In this document: positions 33,074 to 41,059 of the stretch, piece after piece | Layout of the letters: each line of letters opens with the position of its first letter | Position numbering within the stretch: position 1 is the stretch's first letter | Assembly: GCF_017302985.1 (NCBI RefSeq) | Contig: NZ_JAFIMU010000004.1 | Coordinates: 972,869 to 1,036,868 of the forward strand | DNA from: Corallococcus macrosporus | Lineage (GTDB): Bacteria > Myxococcota > Myxococcia > Myxococcales > Myxococcaceae | DNA length: 64,000 bases | Direction: 5' to 3' | Program-made: the position numbers and the translations under genes | Notes under the pieces: model-generated | What the model was told of the DNA's origin: nothing | The model's database searches: none | What the model saw: the letters and a program-made list of their open reading frames with translations, nothing else

Positions 33074-33775
33074 ATGGCACCGAGGACGCGCAAGCCGGAG
33101 CGGCGAACGGAGGCGCTCTCCCGCGAGCGCATCATCGAAGCGGCTGTCGAGCTGCTCGACACGGCGGGTGAGGGCGGGCTGACGTTCCGGGCGCTGACCG
33201 AGCGCCTGTCCACCGGAGCCGGGGCCATCTACTGGCATGTGGCGAACAAGGACGAGCTGCTCGACGCGGCGACCGACGCGGTGGTCACGGACGCTCTGGC
33301 CCTCAAGCCCGCGAGGGTTCCGGGCTCGCCGCAGGACCGGATCCGCGCCGTCGCGCTCGGCCTGTTCGACGCGATCGACGCACACCCGTGGCTCGCCGCG
33401 CAGCTCGCCACGCAGCTCTCCCGTGGCCCCTCGAAGTCGGTGACGCCGAGGATCCTCGAGAGCATCGGCCAGCAGGTCCGTGCGCTGGGCGTGCCCGAGA
33501 GCCGCTGGTTCACGGCGACCACCGTGTTGATGCACTACATCCTGGGCGCCGCGGGCCAGAACGCCGTGAACGGCCGGGCTCACGGGCCCGGCGTGAACCG
33601 CGGTGAGTTCTTCAACGCCGTGTCGGCGGCATGGAAGCAGCTCGACCCGGACGACTACCCATTCACCCGGGCCATCGTCGACCAGATGCGAGACCATGAC
33701 GATCGCGCGGAGTTCCTCGCGGGAATCGCGCTCATCCTCGCTGGCATCACCGCGGGCCGCTCGCGCACGCCGTAG
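33074..33775 (+). CDS. TetR-family regulator of the flavin monooxygenase
   Basis: The 233-residue protein has an N-terminal HTH (ERIIEAAVELLDTAGEGGLTFRALTERLSTGAGAIYWHVANKDELL) of the type with an IYWHV recognition helix. The C-terminal ligand domain resembles that of the classical tetracycline repressor group common in actinobacteria. It is divergent from the monooxygenase gene and should bind the two palindromes between them. The ATG at 33074 is used; an in-frame start at 33005 would translate the operators. Transfer from an actinobacterium is possible but untested. Confidence 0.88.
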   Translation: MAPRTRKPERRTEALSRERIIEAAVELLDTAGEGGLTFRALTERLSTGAGAIYWHVANKDELLDAATDAVVTDALALKPARVPGSPQDRIRAVALGLFDAIDAHPWLAAQLATQLSRGPSKSVTPRILESIGQQVRALGVPESRWFTATTVLMHYILGAAGQNAVNGRAHGPGVNRGEFFNAVSAAWKQLDPDDYPFTRAIVDQMRDHDDRAEFLAGIALILAGITAGRSRTP

Positions 33776-33812
33776 CCACGTCCCCTCCCCGCGTGCTCGT
33801 TCAATCGTCAGC

Positions 33813-35561
33813 TCATGGAGATGAGCGGGGCGTGCCAACGTGGCCGCCTGCCGGAACAACTCCAGCGGCGCTGACGGCCCAGGCCGCTGGCAGTGCGAGC
33901 ACTGCACTCGTTCCCGGAAGGTGCCGCGTGGCGTAGCCGAACGCGCCCGGTGCCGCGAGGAAGGACTCCAGCGAGGGGTCGTTGTCGAAGCGCGGTTCCT
34001 CGCGCAGCTTGTGGTCCAGGAAGACGAGCGCGATGCGTTCGCGGCGCAGGTACTGGGTGAACGACTCACCCGGGCGCTGCGTCCAGGGAGGAACGCGCCG
34101 GAAGGGAGCCCCCAGGTACACCGGCAGCCCGCCCTGCGTGTCCAGGACGCCCAGCGAGCCCCCCGTCGCGACATGGCTTCCCAGCCCGAGCGCCCGCAGG
34201 GCCCGCACCTGCTGGAGCAGCTCCCGGCGCGGCGCGGAACGGCCCTCAGGAGCAGCGGGAGGACGGGGCACCGCCAGCACCACCAGCACGGCTCCCCCCA
34301 ACGTGCCGAGCGACAGCACCGGATGCGGTCCGGACGCGTCCAGCGCGTGCTTCATCAGGGCCAGCAGCGCCAGCCCCATCACGCCCGGAATGACCAGGTA
34401 GTGCTGCCGGGGCTGGAGCAGGACCGAGGAGAGAATGCCGGGGATGATCACCACCGCCACCGCGACCGCGCTCCATGCCACCCGCGGCGTCGCCAGGGCC
34501 CGGACCGCGTTCCTCCCGCGCCGGACGAGGGCCCAGAGCGGAAGCGCCAGCACTGCGAGGAGGAGCAGCACGTGCGCCACCTGCTCGCGGGTCCAGGCTC
34601 CGTTCCGGGGCGTGGGTGGGACGTTGCCGTAGCCATGGGTGAAGACCTTGCGTGACTCGCCGGGCAGGCGCTCCAGGTTCCAGCGCACATGCGCGAGGAA
34701 CGCGCCCGGGTTCGCGCGCACGGCGTCTCCCAGCGTGCGGGCTTCCCCGAAGACGGGCTGGAGCACCTGCTCGCACCGGGCCCAGGGGTCGACCCGCACG
34801 TCTCCGGTGCGCTTGGCGAGGCCATCCGCGAAGTGCTGACAGAACGCGTAGAAGCGCCGGTTGCTGGTGTTGCCGAACGGGTTGCCCAGCAATCCCACCA
34901 GGACGAGGACACTGCCCGCATAGGCCACCGCCGTGCCCCAGGCGTGACGCCTTCGCGCAGGCTCACGACGCATGCGGCGCACGAGCTGGAGGCCCAGCAG
35001 CGCGGACACCGCCAGGAAGGACAGGAACCCCTCGGGCCGCGCGAAGGACGCGAGCAGCAACCCCCATCCCAACCATCCCCAGGCGCCTTCGGGCGTGGCG
35101 GCACGGCACGCGGCGCACGACGCGACCAGGATGATCAGCAGCGCCAGCAGGGTGGGGCGCGGCTGGACGTGTGGCGCCAGTGACAGCAGGTACACCGCGC
35201 TCACGGCCAGCGCGAACCCGGGCCGGGCCCCCACCTGGCGCAAGAGCGCGTAGCCCGCCACGGTGGTCAGCAGCACGAGCCACCGGACGTTCGCGTAATA
35301 GAGCACCACCGGATCCGGCCAGATGAACGAGAGCGCGAAGTACCAGAGCGAGTACAGCGGCCCCCACTCCGGATCCGGCAGTCCGCTCTCCGGCAGCGTC
35401 AGCGCGCGGTGCAGGTAGTCCGCCTCATCCCAGGGCGCCAGGTCGAGCACCGCTTCAACGCCCTGTCCCAGCATCACGCACGCCAGCACGAGCGCCAGCA
35501 GACACACCGCCTCGGCGAGGAACGCGAGCGGCCGGGACGGGAGGGAAGGAAAGGCGCGCAT
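33813..35561 (-). CDS. GT-C-type membrane glycosyltransferase-like protein
   Basis: The 582-residue protein has about ten to twelve membrane helices. An acidic pair in the first periplasmic loop (LAPWDEADYLHRAL) matches the catalytic loop of GT-C enzymes such as ArnT and the PMT family. These use polyprenyl-phosphate sugars on the outer face of the inner membrane. A late soluble segment (about 480-560) is also typical. The sugar and acceptor cannot be inferred. The ATG at 35561 is chosen, because the in-frame extension to 35639 has no membrane or signal character. Confidence 0.7.
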   Translation of the reverse strand: MRAFPSLPSRPLAFLAEAVCLLALVLACVMLGQGVEAVLDLAPWDEADYLHRALTLPESGLPDPEWGPLYSLWYFALSFIWPDPVVLYYANVRWLVLLTTVAGYALLRQVGARPGFALAVSAVYLLSLAPHVQPRPTLLALLIILVASCAACRAATPEGAWGWLGWGLLLASFARPEGFLSFLAVSALLGLQLVRRMRREPARRRHAWGTAVAYAGSVLVLVGLLGNPFGNTSNRRFYAFCQHFADGLAKRTGDVRVDPWARCEQVLQPVFGEARTLGDAVRANPGAFLAHVRWNLERLPGESRKVFTHGYGNVPPTPRNGAWTREQVAHVLLLLAVLALPLWALVRRGRNAVRALATPRVAWSAVAVAVVIIPGILSSVLLQPRQHYLVIPGVMGLALLALMKHALDASGPHPVLSLGTLGGAVLVVLAVPRPPAAPEGRSAPRRELLQQVRALRALGLGSHVATGGSLGVLDTQGGLPVYLGAPFRRVPPWTQRPGESFTQYLRRERIALVFLDHKLREEPRFDNDPSLESFLAAPGAFGYATRHLPGTSAVLALPAAWAVSAAGVVPAGGHVGTPRSSP

Positions 35562-35734
35562 CGGGGGGGCTCGCTGGGCGGGCGGCACCCTACCGTCGGG
35601 GTTCGGGAATCCGAGGCAGGGTCCCCGGTATCCGTCCACGGAGCAACGAAGCCTGTCGCGTCAGTGCTTCCGCACCTGGACCCTGGGGCCAGACAAGCAT
35701 CCGGCATGCAACAACATGGACGGGTATGGGAAGC

Positions 35735-35757
35735 GGAGACCCCTCGCAAGGGCCTCC
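35735..35757 (-). terminator. hairpin downstream of the DUF2231 gene
   Basis: On the minus strand GGAG and CCCT pair with AGGG and CTCC around a four-base loop, with small internal mismatches. The hairpin lies 17 bases after the DUF2231 stop. No U-tract is present. Confidence 0.35.
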
Positions 35758-35773
35758 GTCCGGGACGTCGCGG

Positions 35774-36346
35774 TCAGAGGCCCGCGCGTGGCGACAGCGC
35801 GTCGCGAGCCCGGCCCAGCAGCCACGCGGCGCCCCGGCCCGCGTCCTTCACGAGCGCGGCGGGGGCCTTGGGCGACAGCAGCAGGGGCCCCTTCCGCGTG
35901 CCCTGCGGCGCGTCCTCGGGCATCGGGTTGATGCCGACGCCCAGCTCGTAGACCATCTTTCCGCCGAGCGACGCCGTGTAGAGCGCGAAGGCGCACGCGC
36001 CCAGGCCCAGCGCCGTCGTCACGGCGGTGGGCCGCTTCGTCAGCCGCCACGCCGTGATGCCCAGCGCGCCCAGCGTGATGAGGGCATTGCCCAGGCCGTG
36101 CCGGACCGTCATGTCCCGGGCGCGCGGCGAGTCCAGGCGCACCTCCTGGCTCGCGGCCAGGCCCGACACGCCAGCGAGCACCGCGCTGGCCGCGCCCACC
36201 ATCCACAGGCGGCGCCCGACCTTCTCCCAGGCGCGGTCCCCCGTCGTCATCACGATGAGGTCCGCCACGGCCGCCGTCGGCAGCAACGCCAGCGGCATGT
36301 GCACCACCGACGGGTGCAGCTCATGAAGCAGCATCTCCCTTTTCAT
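35774..36346 (-). CDS. DUF2231-family inner-membrane protein
   Basis: The 190-residue protein has four or five membrane helices and opens with LHELHPSVVHMPLALLPTA. This matches the DUF2231 signature (HP-x-V-H-x-P-I/L-A) of predicted heme-or-cation-binding membrane proteins. His8, His11 and His16 could bind a cofactor. The function is unknown. The ATG at 36346 is preferred because the frame upstream of it (to 36562) is non-hydrophobic and low in family likeness. It is divergent from the helicase gene. Confidence 0.82.
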   Translation of the reverse strand: MKREMLLHELHPSVVHMPLALLPTAAVADLIVMTTGDRAWEKVGRRLWMVGAASAVLAGVSGLAASQEVRLDSPRARDMTVRHGLGNALITLGALGITAWRLTKRPTAVTTALGLGACAFALYTASLGGKMVYELGVGINPMPEDAPQGTRKGPLLLSPKAPAALVKDAGRGAAWLLGRARDALSPRAGL

Positions 36347-36522
36347 CGTCCCCTCCTGATTCCCTGGAGCGGAAGGTAGGCACGGGACCAGGCGCACGCG
36401 CAGGGCCCCCGGGTCGGAGCCTCCGTCGTGGGGCAAGTGGGCAGGGGCTGACGTTTCCTCTGGATCCACGTCCAAGGCCCTGCTGCTCACGGCTGCCTGC
36501 CTCCCCTGCGTCTGACCCTGGC

Positions 36523-36535
36523 AAGCGAATCGCTT
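36523..36535. promoter_or_regulatory. short perfect palindrome before the helicase gene
   Basis: AAGCGA and TCGCTT surround one base, 36 bases before the helicase GTG. It is a possible operator in the 224-base divergent region; nothing else was seen there. Confidence 0.35.
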
Positions 36536-36570
36536 CCCCTGGACACCGCCCATGCGTATCACTGGCCTTC

Positions 36571-39249
36571 GTGCGCACTCCCACCGACCGCTACCTGCCG
36601 CCTCGCGCTGACACTTCCTCCCCCGTAGCGCTCCAGCGCGGGCGGGTGGTGGTCATCGCGCCCACGCGGGCCGCCTGCGAGACCATTGAGCTGGCGCTCG
36701 GGCTGGAGCTGCGCACGTACCTGGAGGAGCACCACGGCGAGCGCCTCCGCGAGCTGGCGCGGAACGGGCAGGGCTTCGGCATCGTCGCGGGCACCGGCAC
36801 GGGCAAGACGCTCGCCATCCGCCCCATCGCGGAGGAGCTGGTGGGCCGCAAGCCCCTGCGGGTGGCGGTGGTCAACCGGGAGCGGGAGGCCACCGCGGAG
36901 ACGCCGCTCGCGGACGTGGTCATCGTCACCACCGGCATCGCGCGGCGCTGGTTCCAGGGCGGAGTCATCCGGCCGGAGGACACGCTCGTCGTGGATGAGA
37001 TCCACCAGACCTCCGCGGAGCTGGAGCTGTGCCTGGCCCTGGGCAAGCGCGTGGGGTGCCGCTTCATCTGGCTGTCGGCCACGGTGGATCCGGCCTTCTA
37101 CGCCCGATACCTGAACAGCGCGGACGTGCTCCAGGTGTCCTCCTTCGACCCGAGGAAGGCGGCCCGCGTGGAGGTGGAGCGCCGCCAGCCGCTGTCCTTC
37201 CTCGACGACGCGTTCCTGCGGGACGTGGAGGACCGGGGGCGCGGCGTGGGCGTGTTCCTGGCCACGCGCGCCGGAGTGGAGGAGGCCGCGGCCCACGTGC
37301 GCGACAACGCGCCGGAAATTCACGCGGCGCACTACCACGGCGGCGAACCGCTGCGCGCCATCCGCCCCTTCCTGGAGGGCACGGCGCCCCGGCCCTTCGT
37401 GCTCACGATGACGGCGGCGGGGCAGAGCGCGCTCAACGTGCCGGGGCTGGACACGGTCGTCATCGACGACATGCGCTTCACGAACCTGGTGGAGGGCGGC
37501 CGCAACGTCCTCACGCGCGTGCACCTGGGCAACAACGAGCTCTTGCAGATGGCGGGGCGCGTGCACGGGCGCGTGGAGGGCGGCCGCGTCTTCATCCTGA
37601 GCGACCGGCCGCTGCACTTCGCCTCGCTCAAGCCCACCGAGCCCGAGTTCCAGCTCGCGGGCGAGCCGGAGCGCGTGGCGCTCACCGCGGCGGCCCTGGG
37701 CGTGCGGGCGGATGAGCTGGACCTGCCCGTGCCGCTGGACCGCGACGCCTACCGCCGGGCGCTCGCGAAGCTCCAGGCGCGCAACATCGTGGACGCGGAC
37801 GGGCGGCTGTCCGACTACGGCCGCGCGGTGGAGGCCCTGCCCGTGGAGCGCCCCTGGGCGGAGCTCATCGTCAACGCGGAGGACGCGCTCTTGCCCTTCC
37901 TCGCGGTGTGCAGCTCGGTGGAGTCGCTGCACCGGATGACGCGCGAGGAGCGCAACCTGGAGGGCGTGCTCGTGCCCGGCAGCGACCACCTGACCGCGTA
38001 CAACCTGTACGCGGAGGCCTTCCAGGAGACGGGGCGCGTGGGAGAGGTGCAGGGGCTGCCGCGCCACGTCTTCGACGCGGAGAAGCTCGCGGCGTGGGCG
38101 GAGGGGCGCGGGGTGCTGGTGAAGGCCCTGGAGGACGCGGCGCTCGCGATGGCGAGCGTGTACCGGAGCGTGGGGGTGGCGCTGCCCGCGCGCATGCCCT
38201 TCGCGAACACCCGCGTCTACCAGCGCTTCTGCGACCTCGTCGCGCGCTTCATGCCCTTCGATCTGGTCATCGACGAGCGCACGTCCTGGGGCGAGGTCGC
38301 GCGCGTGTCGAAGACGAGCGTGTGCGGCAACCAGGGCGCGGTGGCAGGCCCGCTGCGCTACTTCGCCGACCGCAACGGCGACTCGCAGGCGGGCATCGAA
38401 GGCACCCAGCTGCCCCAGTCGCTCTTGCGCCGCTACGCCCGGCGTCACGCGGACGCGCCCACGTATGACGCGCGCTACCGCTCGGTGGTGCTCGTGCGGC
38501 GGCTGGACTACTTCGGCTTCAAGCTGGAGCAGGAAGTGGACGTGCTGCGCGCCTGGGGGCCGGACCTCGCCAAGGCGGCCCGGCACGCGCTCGCGGAGGC
38601 CCTGGCGCGAGGCGATGCGCCGCATCCCGCGGTGGACCGTCACCGGGTCCTCATCGCCGAGGTTCGGGAGCTGTGGCGCCGCTCGGGAGGAACGACCGCG
38701 CCGCTCGGGTTCGCGGAGCTGACCGCGCTCTACGAGGCCCAGCTCGAAGGGGTGGACACGCTCGACGACTTCAAGGCGCGCACGCTGCGGCTCGACCTGA
38801 ACGCGTTCGTGCCGGCCGCGACGCGCCGGGCCCTCCTGGCGCTCCCGGACGCGGTGGAGATCCGCGACCAGGAGATTCCTCTCGAGTACGACGTGGAGCT
38901 GCTGTCGGACGGAGCACCGCGCGGCGTGGTGAGGCTGCACCTGCCGGAGAAGCTCGCCCGGACGTTGGTGGAGGAGGAGCTGCCGCTGCTCGATCGTCCC
39001 CAGCGCTTCGCCGTGGCCCGGGGCCGGCGCGGCGTGCTCCAGGCCCGCTCGCTGCTGGAGCTCCAGGAACTGCTCGACCGGCCCTGGATGCCGGACGAAA
39101 TCGCCGAGGTGACGCGCGAGCGCCCACCCCGGACGCAAGACCGGGAGGACCGGGAGCGCGGCGCCCCCAGGCGCGGGGGCAACCGGGGCCACCACGGCAA
39201 GGCCCCCAGGAATGCCAAGCGGCCAGGAGGCGGCAGGCGGCGGCGCTGA
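36571..39249 (+). CDS. DEAH-box helicase, HrpA/HrpB-like
   Basis: The 892-residue protein has a superfamily 2 core: Walker A AGTGTGKT (73-80), DEIH (142-145) and SAT (169-171). A helicase C-terminal half reads LLQMAGRVHGR, a variant of the usual Q-R-x-G-R-x-x-R. A ratchet-like helical region and a long acidic domain follow. The last 45 residues are very rich in Arg, Gly and Pro (RERGAPRRGGNRGHHG), an RGG-type RNA-binding tail. RNA unwinding or ribonucleoprotein remodelling is the likely role. GTG at 36571 is the annotated start; no ATG with a better site was found nearby. Confidence 0.85.
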   Translation: MRTPTDRYLPPRADTSSPVALQRGRVVVIAPTRAACETIELALGLELRTYLEEHHGERLRELARNGQGFGIVAGTGTGKTLAIRPIAEELVGRKPLRVAVVNREREATAETPLADVVIVTTGIARRWFQGGVIRPEDTLVVDEIHQTSAELELCLALGKRVGCRFIWLSATVDPAFYARYLNSADVLQVSSFDPRKAARVEVERRQPLSFLDDAFLRDVEDRGRGVGVFLATRAGVEEAAAHVRDNAPEIHAAHYHGGEPLRAIRPFLEGTAPRPFVLTMTAAGQSALNVPGLDTVVIDDMRFTNLVEGGRNVLTRVHLGNNELLQMAGRVHGRVEGGRVFILSDRPLHFASLKPTEPEFQLAGEPERVALTAAALGVRADELDLPVPLDRDAYRRALAKLQARNIVDADGRLSDYGRAVEALPVERPWAELIVNAEDALLPFLAVCSSVESLHRMTREERNLEGVLVPGSDHLTAYNLYAEAFQETGRVGEVQGLPRHVFDAEKLAAWAEGRGVLVKALEDAALAMASVYRSVGVALPARMPFANTRVYQRFCDLVARFMPFDLVIDERTSWGEVARVSKTSVCGNQGAVAGPLRYFADRNGDSQAGIEGTQLPQSLLRRYARRHADAPTYDARYRSVVLVRRLDYFGFKLEQEVDVLRAWGPDLAKAARHALAEALARGDAPHPAVDRHRVLIAEVRELWRRSGGTTAPLGFAELTALYEAQLEGVDTLDDFKARTLRLDLNAFVPAATRRALLALPDAVEIRDQEIPLEYDVELLSDGAPRGVVRLHLPEKLARTLVEEELPLLDRPQRFAVARGRRGVLQARSLLELQELLDRPWMPDEIAEVTRERPPRTQDREDRERGAPRRGGNRGHHGKAPRNAKRPGGGRRRR

Positions 39250-39268
39250 CACGGTCAGGGTAGGGCGC

Positions 39269-40006
39269 TCACCAGGAGTGACGGTCCAGCCAGCTCCGGA
39301 CGGCGCGCGCCATCTCCTCCGGCGCGTCTTCCGGCGCATGGTGCCCCGCGCGGCCGAGCGGGACGATTTCGAGGGCCCGGAGGTTCGCGCGCGCCCACTC
39401 GATGATGCCCGGCGCGCTGAGGCCCGTCTCTCCGAACGTCAGCAGGAGCACCGGCTTCGCGGACGGCTGCGCGAGCCACGCGTCATAGCGCTCGATCACC
39501 GCCGCGACGTCAGCGGGTTCGCCATCGATCGGGATCTCCCGAGGCCACTGGAGCACCGGGCGTCGTGACGCCGGATAGGGGGCCTCATACACGGCCCGGT
39601 CGCTTTCAGAGAGGCCGCGTTGCACGCCGTTCGCGAAGGACCTTGCGAGGAACGCGTTCTCCTCGAGCACCCGCTTCTCACCGGTCCCAGGTGTCCGCAG
39701 GGCACGGAAGAACTGCTCACCCTGGGGAGGCCAGTCGCTCCACTTCATGGGGCGCAGGAACGTCTCGAACACGACCACGCCCCGCACGCGGTCCGGATGC
39801 CGCCGCGCCCAATCCAGGGCCAGCACGCCGCCCCAATCGTAGGCGACGAGCACGACGTCCCGCAGCTCCAGCGCGTCGAACCATGCATCGAGGTACTTCA
39901 CGTGGTCCGCGAACCGGTAGGCGACCTCCGGCTTGCCCGAACTCCCCATCCCGATGAGGTCGGGCGCGAGGCACCGGCCACGGTCAACGAGCCCTGGGAT
40001 GACGTT
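39269..40006 (-). pseudogene. haloalkane dehalogenase remnant lacking its N terminus
   Basis: From NVIPGLVDRGRCLAPDLIGMG onward the frame follows haloalkane dehalogenases. The nucleophile is in AYDWGG, the acid in FETFLRP, and the base in GRAGHHAPED. The first 45-50 residues are missing, including the HGNPTSSYLW-like oxyanion segment. Upstream sequence in the frame (to 40102) is unrelated and is in fact a LysR fragment on the other strand. The open frame could still start at 40102 but would give a protein without the first strands of the fold, so a pseudogene is most likely. Confidence 0.7.
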
Positions 40007-40016
40007 CGCCGCCGCG

Positions 40017-40166
40017 CAGGGAGCGCGTCTGGGCGTGCGTGGCGTCAACGCGCCAGTGCCCGCGCACACCGTCAAGCTGGCCCTGTGCTGGCACGACCGC
40101 ACCCACGCCGACCCGGCCGCGCGCTACTTCCGCGACCTGGTCCGCCGTGCGGTCGTGGACGCCTGA
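40017..40166 (+). pseudogene. LysR-type regulator remnant (C-terminal end only)
   Basis: The last 50 or so codons of this frame (ARLGVRGVNAPVPAHTV, then LALCWHDRTHADPAARYFRDLVRRAV) match the C terminus of LysR effector domains, which often end W-H-x-R-x-x-x-D-P-A-x-R-W-x-R. No DNA-binding domain lies upstream. It abuts the truncated dehalogenase head to head, as if a deletion removed the divergent promoter and both 5' ends. Confidence 0.6.
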
Positions 40167-40169
40167 GCG

Positions 40170-40856
40170 TCAGAAGCCGAAGCCCAGCCGCAGGAGGTCC
40201 AGGTTGATGTCCACGATGCCCCCGCTCTTGCGGCTGCTGCCCCACGGCAGGTTGTAGCGGGCGCCGAGGTCCACCACGTCGCGCCGCTGGTTCCAGCTGT
40301 AGCCCACGCCCGCGCCGAACACGAAGGCGAGGTAGAAGTTCGAGGCCGTCGTCTTCTGGAAGCCCATGTCCAGGCCGAGCGTGAGCTGCCCGCCCGTCGA
40401 GCTCCGATTCGTGGTGTCGCCCTCGCCGGCCTCGGGCCGGTCCCGTTCGTTGAGCACCATGCCGCTCAGCTTGGGCTGGAGGAAGAAGCCATTGCCTCGG
40501 ACGCGGGCCCACGGCCTCCAGGCCAGGCCCGTGGAGACCGTGAGGGAACGGACCGTGCCACAACTGTCCACGTCCTCACCGCACCGGCGGCGCGAGTACC
40601 GGGGCGTGACCTCCAGGACCAGGTCGCTCTGGTCCGACAGCTTGCGGTTCAGCCCGACCGGGAGCGCCAGATGGACCATGTCGCCCATGGGCGGACCCAT
40701 CACCGCGAAGAAGCCATGCATCACGGGCGCGACCCAGAGCACGTGCTCGGGCCGCTCACCCACCAGGGGCCGCGGTCCGGGGGGCTCCATGGCCTGGGCA
40801 CGGGCTTGCGTCACGGAGAGGAGAACGAGCACGGGGACCAGCAGCACCTTGTTCAA
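40170..40856 (-). CDS. exported beta-rich outer-membrane-type protein
   Basis: The 228-residue protein has a signal peptide (NKVLLVPVLVLLSVTQARAQA) followed by alternating hydrophobic strands, for example DLVLEVTPRYSRRR, LTVSTGLAWRPWARVRGNGF and FYLAFVFGAGVGYSWN. It ends in DLLRLGFGF, with the terminal Phe typical of outer-membrane barrels. It is probably a small barrel. The start is an unusual TTG at 40856, supported by AGGAGG six bases upstream. The frame is open to 41123 but that region lacks a signal and crosses the GH114 start. It is divergent from GH114. Confidence 0.78.
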   Translation of the reverse strand: MNKVLLVPVLVLLSVTQARAQAMEPPGPRPLVGERPEHVLWVAPVMHGFFAVMGPPMGDMVHLALPVGLNRKLSDQSDLVLEVTPRYSRRRCGEDVDSCGTVRSLTVSTGLAWRPWARVRGNGFFLQPKLSGMVLNERDRPEAGEGDTTNRSSTGGQLTLGLDMGFQKTTASNFYLAFVFGAGVGYSWNQRRDVVDLGARYNLPWGSSRKSGGIVDINLDLLRLGFGF

Positions 40857-40862
40857 GGCATG

Positions 40863-40868
40863 CCTCCT
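40863..40868 (-). promoter_or_regulatory. Shine-Dalgarno deciding a TTG start
   Basis: On the minus strand AGGAGG lies six bases before the TTG at 40856, the only start that puts the signal peptide at the N terminus. Confidence 0.65.
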
Positions 40869-40949
40869 GCGGCGGGAGTCCCCGGCTGGAGCAAGGGCCG
40901 TTCCACCGCCACGCACGAGACCCACCCAGAGTGACAGTCCCTCCGCGCA

Positions 40950-40997
40950 TGACACGCCTGTCAGACTCCACGCGGGAGGATCCCGGACACCGGTGTC
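40950..40997. promoter_or_regulatory. cluster of GTGTC/GACAC palindromes
   Basis: TGACA-N4-TGTCA (40950-40963) and the perfect 12-mer GACACCGGTGTC (40986-40997) lie in the 203-base divergent region between the outer-membrane gene and GH114. Further GACA and GTGTC half-sites sit nearby. A shared regulator is possible. Confidence 0.4.
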
Positions 40998-41059
40998 ACA
41001 CGCAGTGTCCCAGGCCGGAGCCCATGTGATAGGCGCGGCCCTCCACCCTGGAGGAACGG

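Noticed and set aside
36559-39339. 926-codon open frame antisense to the helicase
   Set aside because: It is a GC-rich shadow with Arg/Ala/Gly/His composition and no domain; the helicase strand has all motifs.
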